The notes beneath the pieces are model-generated. The model searched no databases. It was not told where the DNA came from and worked only from the letters and a program-made list of their open reading frames with translations. Of a DNA stretch of 64,000 bases, positions 36,488-45,447 are shown in pieces; position 1 is the first letter of the stretch; each line of letters begins with the position of its first letter. Position numbers and translations under genes: made by a program. This DNA comes from Virgibacillus proomii (GTDB lineage Bacteria > Bacillota > Bacilli > Bacillales > Amphibacillaceae): positions 1 to 64,000 of the forward strand of contig NZ_JAHLNO010000017.1 of the NCBI RefSeq assembly GCF_018916875.1, written 5' to 3'.

Positions 36488-36937
36488 ATGACAGCGAACC
36501 AAGTTGGATTTGCATTTTTATATTTAGCAGCATTTTTGCTAATTGGAAAGTGGATTCGAGTCTGAGTGACTTAGTTACAGAACTTATTTTTACCATCTTC
36601 GATTATAGGGGGGGTTTTTAGCGTTAGCGCCGCGGATCATCCCTTACTATTGGTTGAAAGAGGTATTGGTGATTTTGGGCAATCATCAGGTATTACTGCT
36701 ATAGGTTTATTATTAATGCGAATTGTCGATCCTAAAGGTGATACACCAGCCTTTGAAGGATTTGGTTATAAACAGCTAGTTTATAAAGCCTTTCTTGGCG
36801 GAGGACTAGTAACGGCATTATCGGTGTCGCTAATTTATCAATTTGGAGCAATTCCGTTTTTGATTTTTTGCGATGATTATGTGCTTAATTGGAGTCCTCG
36901 TAGGATTGCTGCATTTTGGGAAAAAATAATTAGTTAA
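36488..36937 (+). pseudogene. Sodium:glutamate symporter GltS remnant
   Basis: The N-terminus MTANQVGFAFLYLAAFLLIG runs into a TGA, continues in another frame as LSDLVTELI, and then jumps to the C-terminal part VERGIGDFGQSSGITAIGLL...IVDPKGDTPAFEGFGYKQLV, a GltS C-terminus. Roughly two thirds of the normal protein of about 400 residues is missing. This is a deletion remnant, not a small gene. Confidence 0.7.
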
Positions 36938-36942
36938 ATGTG

Positions 36943-37078
36943 TGTTCAAAAAAGAAGTAACGAATCGGTAAGTTTGTAGGCAGCGAGCTTTTGATCAGTA
37001 GAAGGAGTGCATTTAAGCAAAAGAGCTACCAGAAACGAGTCAATATAAAACCGGTGTGTTTGCTTGACTTTTTGAACA
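36943..37078. mobile_element. MITE-like element with TGTTCAAAAA inverted ends
   Basis: TGTTCAAAAAAGAAG at 36943-36957 and CTTGACTTTTTGAACA at 37063-37078 are terminal inverted repeats of a 136-bp gene-free element. Similar ends bound the element at 58907-59135. Confidence 0.55.
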
Positions 37079-37099
37079 GCCTGTAGGGGTGAAGGCTTT

Positions 37100-38302
37100 T
37101 TGAATGAATATCATCTTCTTCTATTTTTAGCAGTAGGGTACCTTGTTTTTGCCATTGATAAAAAACAAACGTATTTTCCAGTTCCGGTAGTACTTGTAAT
37201 AATTGGTATTCTTCTGTCGATAATCCCGTTTTTTCATGATGTCATGATTACAAAAGAAATGTTGTTTACATTTTTTCTTCCGGCTTTGTTATTTATTTCA
37301 GCTTATCAATTTTCAAGCAAAGCATGGCAGAGAAGCAAGTATATCATTATAACTTTAGGCACGATTGGGTTATTTTTAACGGTAGGGCTGCTCGGGATAT
37401 TCATCTACACAGTAGCAAACTGGTTTGTACCGCTATCTCTTTTAGCTGCTTTACTGATAGCAGCTGTATTAGCGCCTACGGATCCGGTGTCAGTTGTTGC
37501 TATTTTAAAACAAGCTTCTCGAGATGAGGAAATATCTGAGATAGTCGAGGGCGAATCGATGCTTAATGATGGAACGAGCATTGTCGTTTTAGGTGTATTA
37601 TTACAGATGTATACACAGAATACAGGGTTTAACTTTATTGAATTTGTTAACGAGTTTTTACTTGTTTCGTTTGGTGGGGCAGCGATTGGTATTTTATTCG
37701 GTTGGATTATGAGTAAGGCAATTTACTATACGGATCATTGGCAATACCAAGTAATGCTTAGCATTATTGTGGCCTATGGGAGCTTTTATTTAGGAGAGCT
37801 CATTGGGGTTTCAGGTGTATTATCAACGATCACTTCCGGTATGATGCTGTCGTATGAATTTGGGAAAACCATAGAAGAAAAGGATTTTCGCAGACAATTA
37901 GACGGTTTTTGGGGGATTGTAGAACCTACTATCTTATCCATCATTTTTTTGCTGATTGGTATTCAAGCAGCAACATACCTCACTTTTTCAGAATGGTTAT
38001 TTGCGATTGCCATTTTTATCGGAACACTGTTGGTTCGATTTATTGTTATTATCATAATTACACAACTTCAGCCGACATGGAAAAAAACAATTTCTGTAAA
38101 AGATTGCGGCATTATAACGTGGGCAGGAATTAAAGGAACGATGTCAATTGCTCTAGTGCTTGGATTAAAGGCAACTTTTGGAAATGATGAGATGTTGTTA
38201 ATCGCTCTTATTTTTGTAACTATTTTACTATCACTCGTCGTTCAAAGCGCAGGTGTTTATCCGATGATGAAAAAGTTGCAGCAAAAAGAAAAAAGAGTAT
38301 AG
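37100..38302 (+). CDS. CPA1-type Na+(K+)/H+ antiporter
   Basis: This 400-residue membrane protein with about 12 helices exchanges cytoplasmic Na+ or K+ for H+. The family's LAPTDPVSVVAIL and EGESMLNDGTSIVVLGVLL ion-site segments are both intact. A long cytoplasmic C-tail is absent, making it a short NhaP/YvgP-like form. The start is a TTG at 37100 with AGGGGTG 8 bases upstream. Immediately upstream lies the MITE-like element. It suits a salt-tolerant host. Confidence 0.85.
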   Translation: MNEYHLLLFLAVGYLVFAIDKKQTYFPVPVVLVIIGILLSIIPFFHDVMITKEMLFTFFLPALLFISAYQFSSKAWQRSKYIIITLGTIGLFLTVGLLGIFIYTVANWFVPLSLLAALLIAAVLAPTDPVSVVAILKQASRDEEISEIVEGESMLNDGTSIVVLGVLLQMYTQNTGFNFIEFVNEFLLVSFGGAAIGILFGWIMSKAIYYTDHWQYQVMLSIIVAYGSFYLGELIGVSGVLSTITSGMMLSYEFGKTIEEKDFRRQLDGFWGIVEPTILSIIFLLIGIQAATYLTFSEWLFAIAIFIGTLLVRFIVIIIITQLQPTWKKTISVKDCGIITWAGIKGTMSIALVLGLKATFGNDEMLLIALIFVTILLSLVVQSAGVYPMMKKLQQKEKRV

Positions 38303-38308
38303 TCCATG

Positions 38309-38345
38309 AAAAAACTCCACTGTTACTCATAGTGAAGTTTTTTTA
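38309..38345 (+). terminator. Terminator of the antiporter gene
   Basis: AAAAAACTCCACT and AGTGAAGTTTTTTT form an imperfect stem with a T-run, starting 7 bp after the stop codon. Confidence 0.75.
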
Positions 38346-38367
38346 TTGTATGGAAGTTATATCCATT

Positions 38368-38558
38368 TTTATCCCGCATGTAAGGTGCCGTAAGACTCCC
38401 ACTTTAAGAGTCTGAGTTGGTACAAAAGGGTCTAAGTGGGAGAAAACGGCACCTAAATGCCCGATTCGTTCAAGGGCCTTTAGGTCATACCCTTCTAGGT
38501 ACTAACATTCAGTAGGAGATATGGAAGAAAACTCCTACTGAATGAAGTGTCACTTTAT
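38368..38558 (+). repeat. Repeat family A, copy 2
   Basis: A full-length copy (191 bp) of the element at 21435, with the same GGTGCCGT/ACGGCACC and AGTAGGAG/CTCCTACT inverted pairs. It is followed at once by a family B copy. Confidence 0.8.
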
Positions 38559-38591
38559 CTTCCCAGTTTGAGCGCTTTTAGCTTTTGTTCC

Positions 38592-38683
38592 ACTATAGGA
38601 AAGTATAAAACTTTATGGTTTATAGTATAAGAAAAACTATAGCTTTCGCCATAAAGACTTGGCGACAAGCCAAGTCTTTCTAA
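38592..38683 (+). repeat. Repeat family B, copy 4
   Basis: ACTATAGGAAAGTATAAAAC through the perfect hairpin GACTTGGCGACAAGCCAAGTC with TTTCTAA. It ends 13 bp from the stop codon of the uracil permease gene and could act as its terminator on the opposite strand, since the hairpin is symmetric and has A-rich flanks. Confidence 0.8.
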
Positions 38684-38695
38684 CAATCTAAGAGG

Positions 38696-39982
38696 TTAAT
38701 CTTCGTTAGACAGTTTTAAGATATCTAAAATCTTAAAGAATAAGCTAAGCATGATGGCAGTTACCGTCGCTAACCCCATCCCTGATAATTGAACAGTACC
38801 GATTTGCACGGTTGTACCACTTACACCAATTACAAGTACCACGGTTGATAAAATTAAATTTTGTGAACGGCTATAATCTACATTAGCCTCAACTAGCATT
38901 CGTAAGCCACTTGCTGCAATAATTCCAAATAAAAGTAAGGAAATACCGCCCATAACAGCTGTTGGAATGGAAGAAATTAAGGCAGCGAGTTTTCCGACAA
39001 AAGAAAGAATAATTGCGATAATAGCTGCCATCCCGATAACCCATGTAGAATAAACGCGTGTAATAGCTAATACACCAATGTTTTCCCCATATGTTGTATT
39101 AGGTGTAGAGCCAAAAAAGCTGGAAATAATCGTAGAGATTCCATTTCCTGCTAACGATCTGTCAAGACCAGGTTTTTTTGTCAAATCTTTTTTTATAATA
39201 TTTCCTGTAACGAATAAATGTCCTATATGCTCTGGAATAAGGACAATAGCAGCAGGTAAAATTGTTAAGATAGCGCCCCAGTCAAATTTCATTTGGTAAA
39301 AATCAGGTAGTGAAAACCAACTTGCTTCCTGAACAGCAGTAAGATCGACAAGACCGAAAAGAGAGGCGATAATATACCCAGCAATAATACCGAGTAAAAT
39401 GGGAATGATTTTTAAGAAACCACGTAACGTTACCCAGCAAACAATAGTTATAACTAATGTTAATAAAGAAACAATTGCTGTATCTGGATCTATTGTCCAT
39501 GACTTATCTGCACCAGCAGGAGCAATCCAACCGGCCATTTCTGCTGCAGTAGGAACTAGTTCGAGCCCAATTACAGATACAATAGCACCCATGGCGGCAG
39601 GTGGAAAAATAACATCGATCCAACTAGTTCCAGCAAATTTAATAATGAATGCAACTAGAGATAGAACAACACCTACAGCAAAGAAACCTCCTAATGCATA
39701 ACTATATCCATCACCACCTGTGTAATCTGCTAAAACTGCAGATACAGGAGCAATAAAGGCGAAACTTGATCCCAAGTAAGCGGGAATTTTCCCTTTTGTA
39801 ATAAATAGATAAATGATTGTTCCAATCCCGTTCATTAATAATATCGTTGCTGGATTAACACCAAATAAAATAGGTACAAGAACGGTAGATCCAAACATAG
39901 CGAATAAATGTTGAATACTAAGTGGTAGACTCGTTAAAAAAGGCAATCGCTCGTCTACTTGAATTTCTGTATGTTGTGCCAT
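38696..39982 (-). CDS. pyrP: Uracil permease (nucleobase:cation symporter-2)
   Basis: This 428-residue membrane protein imports uracil. It has the NCS2/UraA features: FAMFGSTVLVPILFGVNPAT near the N-terminus, the transport-site helix with PEHIGHLFVTGNII, and FFGSTPNTTYGENIGVLAIT, the family signature. The ATG at 39982 follows AAGGAGG by 8 bases; an upstream in-frame start at 40009 has no such site. A PyrR-type attenuator precedes it, so pyrimidine levels should control it. Confidence 0.92.
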   Translation of the reverse strand: MAQHTEIQVDERLPFLTSLPLSIQHLFAMFGSTVLVPILFGVNPATILLMNGIGTIIYLFITKGKIPAYLGSSFAFIAPVSAVLADYTGGDGYSYALGGFFAVGVVLSLVAFIIKFAGTSWIDVIFPPAAMGAIVSVIGLELVPTAAEMAGWIAPAGADKSWTIDPDTAIVSLLTLVITIVCWVTLRGFLKIIPILLGIIAGYIIASLFGLVDLTAVQEASWFSLPDFYQMKFDWGAILTILPAAIVLIPEHIGHLFVTGNIIKKDLTKKPGLDRSLAGNGISTIISSFFGSTPNTTYGENIGVLAITRVYSTWVIGMAAIIAIILSFVGKLAALISSIPTAVMGGISLLLFGIIAASGLRMLVEANVDYSRSQNLILSTVVLVIGVSGTTVQIGTVQLSGMGLATVTAIMLSLFFKILDILKLSNED

Positions 39983-40030
39983 CTTGAGTTCCTCCTTGAA
40001 AATTTCCAACAGTTACCACTTAAAAACAGA

Positions 40031-40160
40031 AAAGCACCCTGCCTTGTAAGGGCAGGGTGCTTGAATAAGAAGATCAGCAAAACACATTTTTTCTCTTATT
40101 CACAGATTTCCATCTGTTTCACCTTAGCAGCCTCACAGGACTGAATTAAAGGTAACCGTC
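40031..40160 (-). promoter_or_regulatory. PyrR-binding transcription attenuator of pyrP
   Basis: Reading leftward, the leader shows CAGTCCTGTGAGGCTGCTAAGG (complement of 40122-40143), the conserved PyrR-binding loop, then an antiterminator region with CAGATGGAAATCTG. A strong terminator follows, with stem arms AAGCACCCTGCC and GGCAGGGTGCTT (40032-40062) and a T-rich tail. In bacilli, UMP-bound PyrR stabilises the anti-antiterminator and shuts off transcription. Confidence 0.88.
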
Positions 40161-40429
40161 TAAATATATCTATGTTATTATGCCAGTTAATAAACTTTTT
40201 GTCAATCATAGAAAGATGAAAATTTAACACAGCATGCTATTCCAGGCTTTAGAAATATCCAAACTATTAGAAAAATTAGGTGAACTTTTGTGCCTTTGGA
40301 CGGTGAACTTAATTCCATCTGTGTGCTATGGAGGATGTTCAATAAATCTGTATAAATGACACCATTGAAACTCATTGACAAGCTTATGTTTCTAAATACA
40401 ACCATTTCGTACTCCAAAACGACGCCGCT

Positions 40430-40650
40430 TCGAACTTTTATGCGCAGGATGTGCTTAGTGTCGGCACTGCAAACGGATAAGTAAGATTTCTTAAAAAGTG
40501 TATTTCTTTTTCAAGGACAAGTAAAACTCTGACAGTGATACATCGTAGCTTTCTCATGGTTAAGGAAACACCGACAGCAACCCATCGCAGTTTTTCAAGG
40601 GAGTCCAGTCTTAACCGCCTCCGTCTTTTTGACTCTTTTTTAACAAGCAC
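40430..40650 (-). repeat. Repeat family D, degenerate copy
   Basis: AAAAAGTGTATTTCTTTTTC with AAGGACAAGTAAAACTCTGA and a second TTTTTCAAGGGA, ending GTCTTTTTGACTCTTTTTTA, match the block at 58907-59135. No convincing gene lies here. Confidence 0.55.
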
Positions 40651-40652
40651 GC

Positions 40653-41150
40653 TTAAAGCCATTTTTGCAGTTCTCCTTTTAAAATCTTTCCACTTGTTGT
40701 CTTAGGCAACTCTTCGACAAATGAAATTCCTTGCGGACATGAAGAATTCTTAGATTTTTCTTTACAAAATGAGAGGATTTCCTTCTTAGATACCTGTTGT
40801 TTATTTTTTAGAACAACAAAGGCATGGGCAATTTCACCAATTTCCTTATGTGGTACCGGAATGATAGCCACTTCTTCTATTTTGGGATGCTGTAATAATA
40901 GCTTTTCTAAATAGGCAATTGAAATGCCTTCATCCGGGATATCTTTACGAGCTTCTTTCACATGAATGCGACCATCTTCATCAACTGTTCCTTTATCTCC
41001 AGTGAAAATCCATCCGTCTTCCAGCACTGGATGAAACTGTGCATGCTGTAGTGTTCCATTTCCTTTGACGATAATATCTCCAACTTCCTTCCCGTTATGA
41101 GCAACATCTTCTCCCTTATGATTAACAACACGTACTTTTGTTTGATTCAT
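40653..41150 (-). pseudogene. C-terminal fragment of an AMP-dependent acyl-CoA synthetase
   Basis: The 165 residues hold only the end of an adenylate-forming ligase: GWIFTGDKGTVDEDGRI (hinge and Asp motif) and the C-terminal KTTSGKILKGEL with its catalytic Lys. The ATP-binding P-loop and most of the roughly 500-residue enzyme are absent upstream. An ATG with AAGGTGGGG ahead could still drive expression of this lone C-terminal domain. A truncated gene is the simplest reading. Confidence 0.7.
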
Positions 41151-41537
41151 AAAAACCCCACCTTATTTCCTTTATTCTTCATATGCGATATTATAAAAAT
41201 TATATCATAATTTTTTGAAAGCGTTTTATTTAATGTTTTAAATTTCTTAACGAGTTCTTCTTGCAAGTTATGAGTTTAAAAAACAATGGGTGCAACTAGA
41301 TTTTCCTAAATGTACAAATCTAAGAATTAAAGTTCGGTTTCAAATGAAATAGGTAAATAGTTAATAAATAGGAAAATTGTCTCTAGTTATTAGATTAAAT
41401 ATAAAAATTTTGTTATGATTAATATGTTGAAAAATAGGTATAAGCGATTCTATATTGTATATTTGAATCATCATATATTATAGAGAGAACGCTTTTCCTG
41501 TGAATATATAAGTAAATATATGGAAGGTGGAAGTTTT
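41151..41537. other. Divergent intergenic region with cre-like sites
   Basis: TTGAAAGCGTTTTAT at 41214-41228 differs from the CcpA cre consensus (WTGNAANCGNWNNCW) at one position, and AGAGAACGCTTTTCC occurs near 41485. Either could bring carbon control to the genes on both sides. No gene is seen. Confidence 0.4.
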
Positions 41538-42752
41538 ATGAGTTTTAACAAACCCAAGATAGTGATCTTAGGTGCTGGTTATGCTGGTCTAACGACAACT
41601 AGACGTCTTTTACAAAAACTATCTCCAGAACAAGCAGAAATTATTCTAGTTAACAAACACAATTATCATTATGAATCTACATGGTTACATGAGGTTGCTG
41701 CTGGAACAATTAATCCAAATCAAGCCCGAGTGATGATTAGTGATGTAATTAACCCAAATAAAGTTCGCCTTGTATTTGATGCAGTAAAAAGAATAGATAA
41801 AGATGAACAACGTGTAATTTTAGAAAACAGTGAACTTGAATATGATTATCTTGTTGTTGCACTTGGCTTTGAATCAAATGATTTTGGAATTAAAGGAATG
41901 GCTGAATATGCTTTTGCAATTGAAGATATTGAGTCAAGTCGCTTAATCAGTGAACACATAGAATACCAATTTGCTAAATATCAAAGTGGGGAAGAAGTAG
42001 ACGAACATAGCTTAAATATTCTAGTTGGTGGAGCCGGATTTACAGGAATTGAATTTGTAGGAGAGCTCGCTGAACGTATACCGCAGTTATGTAAAAAATA
42101 CGATATCGACCGCAGTAAAGTAAGAATTATCAACGTAGAGGCTGCTCCATCTATTCTGCCAATGTTTGATAAGGAATTAGTTGCTTATGCTAAAAAGTCC
42201 TTAGAAGATCGCGGGGTAGAAATTAAAATCGGTGCCCCTATTTCCGAATGTACACCGGAAGGCTTTATCGTTGGAGAAGATAAAGAACTAATAAAAGCTG
42301 GAACTATTGTTTGGACAGGTGGAGTAAAGGGAAGCTCTGTACTAGGTGAGTCGGGCTTTGAATTAGTAAAAGGAAAAGTGAATGTAAATAGTGATTTACG
42401 TATGCCTGAAGAAGAAAATATATTTGTAATGGGTGACTGTTCTTGGGTTTGGAATAAAGAAGAAGATCGTCCATATCCTCCAACTGCTCAATTAGCCATG
42501 CAGGAAGCTGATGTTGTTGCAGCAAACTTGGTTGCTTTACTTAACAATGAACCATTAACTGATTTTGTATTTGAAAGTAAAGGTACAGTCGCATCACTTG
42601 GTCTTTCTGATGGTATTGGAAGCATTTTTAATGATTATAAGATTAAAGGAAAAGCTGCTGCTTCAATGAAAAAAGTAGTAGATAATCGCTCACTATTCCT
42701 TATGGGTGGACCTAAATTAGTGCTTAAAAAAGGAAAATTCCGCCCTTTCTAA
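41538..42752 (+). CDS. ndh: Type II NADH dehydrogenase (NDH-2)
   Basis: This 404-residue membrane-bound flavoprotein passes electrons from NADH to menaquinone without pumping protons. It has the FAD motif IVILGAGYAGLTTTRRL, NAD motif ILVGGAGFTGIEFVGEL and the second FAD site IFVMGDCSWVW with PPTAQLAMQEA, as in YumB/Ndh. GGAAGGTGG before the ATG at 41538 fixes the start over the ATG at 41520. It stands alone and is followed by a family A repeat. Confidence 0.88.
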   Translation: MSFNKPKIVILGAGYAGLTTTRRLLQKLSPEQAEIILVNKHNYHYESTWLHEVAAGTINPNQARVMISDVINPNKVRLVFDAVKRIDKDEQRVILENSELEYDYLVVALGFESNDFGIKGMAEYAFAIEDIESSRLISEHIEYQFAKYQSGEEVDEHSLNILVGGAGFTGIEFVGELAERIPQLCKKYDIDRSKVRIINVEAAPSILPMFDKELVAYAKKSLEDRGVEIKIGAPISECTPEGFIVGEDKELIKAGTIVWTGGVKGSSVLGESGFELVKGKVNVNSDLRMPEEENIFVMGDCSWVWNKEEDRPYPPTAQLAMQEADVVAANLVALLNNEPLTDFVFESKGTVASLGLSDGIGSIFNDYKIKGKAAASMKKVVDNRSLFLMGGPKLVLKKGKFRPF

Positions 42753-42770
42753 GAACTTAGATCGTTAAAT

Positions 42771-42930
42771 TTTATCCCGCATGTAAGGTACCGTAAGACT
42801 CCCACTTCAAGACCTGAGTTGATACAAAAGGGTCTAAGTGGGAGAAAACGGCACCTAAATGCCCGATTTGTTCAACTAACATTCAGTAGGAGATGGAAGA
42901 AAACTCCTACTGAATGAAGTTTCACTTTAT
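42771..42930 (+). repeat. Repeat family A, copy 3
   Basis: A 160-bp copy lacking the CCTTTAGGTCATACCCTT segment of the longer copies. It ends just before the ribosome binding site of the 33-residue ORF. Confidence 0.78.
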
Positions 42931-42947
42931 AAGGAGGCTTTACAAAT

Positions 42948-43049
42948 ATGAAAAATAAGACGCTATGTAGTATTTTATTAGTAATTGCTTCGTTGATAGG
43001 GTATAGGCTGTTAAATGATTATCTAGAAGATCAACGTGATTTTAGATAA
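42948..43049 (+). CDS. Small membrane protein, 33 residues
   Basis: AAGGAGG at 42931-42937 lies 10 bases before an ATG. The product is a basic start (MKNKT), one hydrophobic helix (LCSILLVIASLIGYRLL) and an acidic/basic tail (NDYLEDQRDFR). This is a plausible single-pass membrane micropeptide. A strong hairpin follows 8 bp later. I do not recognise a family. Confidence 0.5.
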   Translation: MKNKTLCSILLVIASLIGYRLLNDYLEDQRDFR

Positions 43050-43057
43050 TCATTCAG

Positions 43058-43096
43058 TAGAAACCAGCTTATGACAAGTCATAAGCTGGTTTCTAC
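43058..43096 (+). terminator. Strong hairpin after the small ORF
   Basis: GTAGAAACCAGCTTATGA pairs over about 17 bp with TCATAAGCTGGTTTCTAC around a 4-base loop. There is no T-run directly after it, so it may be a processing or stability element rather than a standard terminator. Confidence 0.6.
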
Positions 43097-43114
43097 ATTA
43101 TCTAGGAAATTATA

Positions 43115-43462
43115 TATCCACTTTTACATCATGGATAACTTTTTTACACTATAGGAAAGTATAAAATTTTAGGGTTTATAGTATAAGAAAAACCACAACT
43201 TTCGCCATAAAGACTTGCCGATAAGTCAATATCGGCTCGAATCTAAAGGAAGGCCGACTAAAAGCGGATTTGCCGCTCAGGCGTCGGCATGCCCCTGTTG
43301 CAGGAGCATGTTTCCTATATCCCAAATGTAACGATTTCTCATTTGAGAAGTCTGCTTATTATTTTACGAACTTTATGAGAGAAACGACTCCTAAATCCCC
43401 GATTCGTTTAACTAACATTCAAGGAGAAAAGCACTCCTTGAATGAAGTTTCACTTTATTTTA
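43115..43462 (+). repeat. Composite of repeat families C, B and A
   Basis: Family C starts at about 43128 (CATGGATAACTTTTTT). A family B copy beginning ACTATAGGAAAGTATAAAAT replaces its middle (43147-43228), family C resumes at ATCGGCTCGAATCTAAAGGA, and from about 43385 the end of family A follows. It looks as though B landed inside C. Confidence 0.7.
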
Positions 43463-43512
43463 TGAATGACCTTATAATAAATTAGCAATACTACGTACAG
43501 GAGGTCATTTAC

Positions 43513-44382
43513 ATGAAGAGAGTAATCATCATTGCTTCTTTGTTATTTTGTTTGGTAATACCGGAGTTTGTTAATGCTGAAAGCGAGCATCCATCTGATG
43601 TTTTTATTAAAAAAGTTGAAGTGAATCAATACAACTTAAATGAAGTTGATCAATTGTTTATTGATCAGCGAAGGTTACAAACATTAATACAACAATTAAA
43701 ACAAAAAATATATCAACCCCCCGTTAATGCAAGAATTAATCAGAAAGGAAAAATTATTCCTGAACAATTAGGAACGACTGTTGATACAGATGCGTTTCAT
43801 ATTTTGTTTCATAAAACGTTTTATGATGCTACAGCTAAAGGATTTAACGTACCTACGATGCCAGTCTATCCTCGTGTTGATAAAACATTACTAGAAGAAA
43901 TTAGTAAAAAACAATTAGGGAGCTATGTAACTCACTATAAAGAAAAAAATCAAGAAAGAACACGTAATATTGAGCTTTCCGCCAAAGCCATTGATAATCA
44001 TGTTGTATTCCCTGGAGAATTATTCTCATTTAATAAAGTAGTCGGCGAAAGAACAATAGATAAAGGGTATAAACGAGCACCAGTTATTGTTAAAGGGGAG
44101 TTATCGGAAGATGTCGGGGGCGGAATATGCCAAGTATCTTCTACCTTATTTAATGCTGTTAATTTGGAAGGAATTGAAATTGTGGAAAGGTACACACATA
44201 GTAAGCAAGTGCCGTATGTTCCTCCGGGAAAAGATGCGACGGTAAGCTGGTGGGGACCTGATTTCAGCTTTAAGAATAGATATAATCAACCTCTTTTAAT
44301 TCGAGCGGATGCAAATAATGGCAAAATGAGAGTACGAATATTTTCTTCAGATATAGCTGAGAATTTTGGCGGTCAAAAATAA
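43513..44382 (+). CDS. VanW family secreted protein
   Basis: This 289-residue protein has a signal peptide (MKRVIIIASLLFCLVIPEFVNA). The VanW core runs from about residue 155: FPGELFSFNKVVGERT, GGGICQVSSTLFNA and RYTHSKQVPYVPPGKDATVSW. VanW proteins are named for glycopeptide-resistance clusters, but their biochemical role is unknown. No van genes lie nearby. AGGAGG precedes the ATG. It appears to be monocistronic. Confidence 0.8.
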   Translation: MKRVIIIASLLFCLVIPEFVNAESEHPSDVFIKKVEVNQYNLNEVDQLFIDQRRLQTLIQQLKQKIYQPPVNARINQKGKIIPEQLGTTVDTDAFHILFHKTFYDATAKGFNVPTMPVYPRVDKTLLEEISKKQLGSYVTHYKEKNQERTRNIELSAKAIDNHVVFPGELFSFNKVVGERTIDKGYKRAPVIVKGELSEDVGGGICQVSSTLFNAVNLEGIEIVERYTHSKQVPYVPPGKDATVSWWGPDFSFKNRYNQPLLIRADANNGKMRVRIFSSDIAENFGGQK

Positions 44383-44457
44383 AGTAATTTGTAAACGAAT
44401 CCTGGGTGTATGATGTAGGAGTCTGTATAATAAATAATTGGGGCCCACCCTGAGATT

Positions 44458-44601
44458 TGTGTGATATGCTCCCCTTTAAGTAGACAGATTAAAAAATAAA
44501 AATCTGTTGACCTAAAGGGGAGTGTTCTTGTGTTTAATAAACGGTTTTCCAAAGAGGAAAAATATAAAATCTTAATGGTTTATGAACAAGGTAGACGGTG
44601 A
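44458..44601 (+). mobile_element. Left-end remnant of an IS3-family insertion sequence
   Basis: TGTGATATGCTCCCCTTTAAG is a plausible terminal repeat; its CCCCTTTA recurs inverted as TAAAGGGGAG at 44513. A GTG-started frame then reads VFNKRFSKEEKYKILMVYEQ and stops at TGA (44599-44601), like the first residues of an IS3-type OrfA helix-turn-helix. The rest of the element is missing. Confidence 0.55.
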
Positions 44602-44628
44602 TTTACTTAATTGTTTCTTATAGAAAAT

Positions 44629-45165
44629 TCATCCCTGTTTATGGGCTTCAATTGCAAAGCTAAGCTTTACTTCATCGCCAACAAGTACGCCACCAGTTTC
44701 CAGCGTTTGATTCCATGTTAGTCCAAAATCTTTACGGCTAATCGATGTTTCTCCATTAAAACCGGCAACCATGTTTCCACTCATTGGGTCCTTACTTTGG
44801 CCCCCAAGTTCAACAGCCACAGTAATAGGCTTTGTCGTACCACGAAGAGTAAGATCACCTACTACCCCATAATTGGTTTCTGACTTTTTATTAATTTCTT
44901 TCGATACAAACGTTGCTTTCGGAAATTTTTCTGTATCAAAAAAATCTGCAGAGCGCAAATGATCATCCCGGTCTTTATTGCGTGTATCAATACTATTTAC
45001 ATCAACAGTAAGTTCAATTTTTGCATTGGTTAAAGCATCCAAATCTGCTTCAATTGTTCCATCAAAATCATTAAATGTACCTTTTGCTCGAGAAATCATC
45101 ATATGCTTCACTGAAAAGCTGATTTCACTATGAACAGCATCCACTTTCCAAATAGATTTCGTCAC
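44629..45165 (-). CDS. YceI family protein
   Basis: This 178-residue protein has the YceI beta-barrel pattern: KSIWKVDAVHSEISFSVKHM, DHLRSADFFDTEKFPKATFVS and a DLTLRGTTKPITV strand. YceI proteins bind isoprenoid lipids in a barrel. There is no signal peptide, as in other Firmicute members. The start is a GTG at 45165, 6 bases after GAGGTG; an upstream GTG at 45174 overlaps that site. Confidence 0.88.
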   Translation of the reverse strand: MTKSIWKVDAVHSEISFSVKHMMISRAKGTFNDFDGTIEADLDALTNAKIELTVDVNSIDTRNKDRDDHLRSADFFDTEKFPKATFVSKEINKKSETNYGVVGDLTLRGTTKPITVAVELGGQSKDPMSGNMVAGFNGETSISRKDFGLTWNQTLETGGVLVGDEVKLSFAIEAHKQG

Positions 45166-45447
45166 TATAAACACCTCTCTAATAACTTATTCTTTGTTTG
45201 TTACTTTATGTAACTAAGTATAAAATAGGAACTTTGTATTGTCAAGTAATCATTGACTGATCATCTCTTCGTCATTTTTGTTTCGCTAAGGCTCCAAAAT
45301 CATCATGTCAAGCAGTCGTATGAGAAAAGAAGGATCTTAGTAAGAAAGAAAACTAATTCTCAGAAAGTTATTCATTTACATTTGATGTGAGATAGAATGT
45401 CACTTTTGTATTACGTTTACCCACAGCAGAATAATTTAAAACAAAAG

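Noticed and set aside
42771-42947. Family A repeat as a cis-regulatory leader of the small ORF
   Set aside because: The same element occurs next to unrelated genes and between gene ends, so position before this ORF is probably chance.
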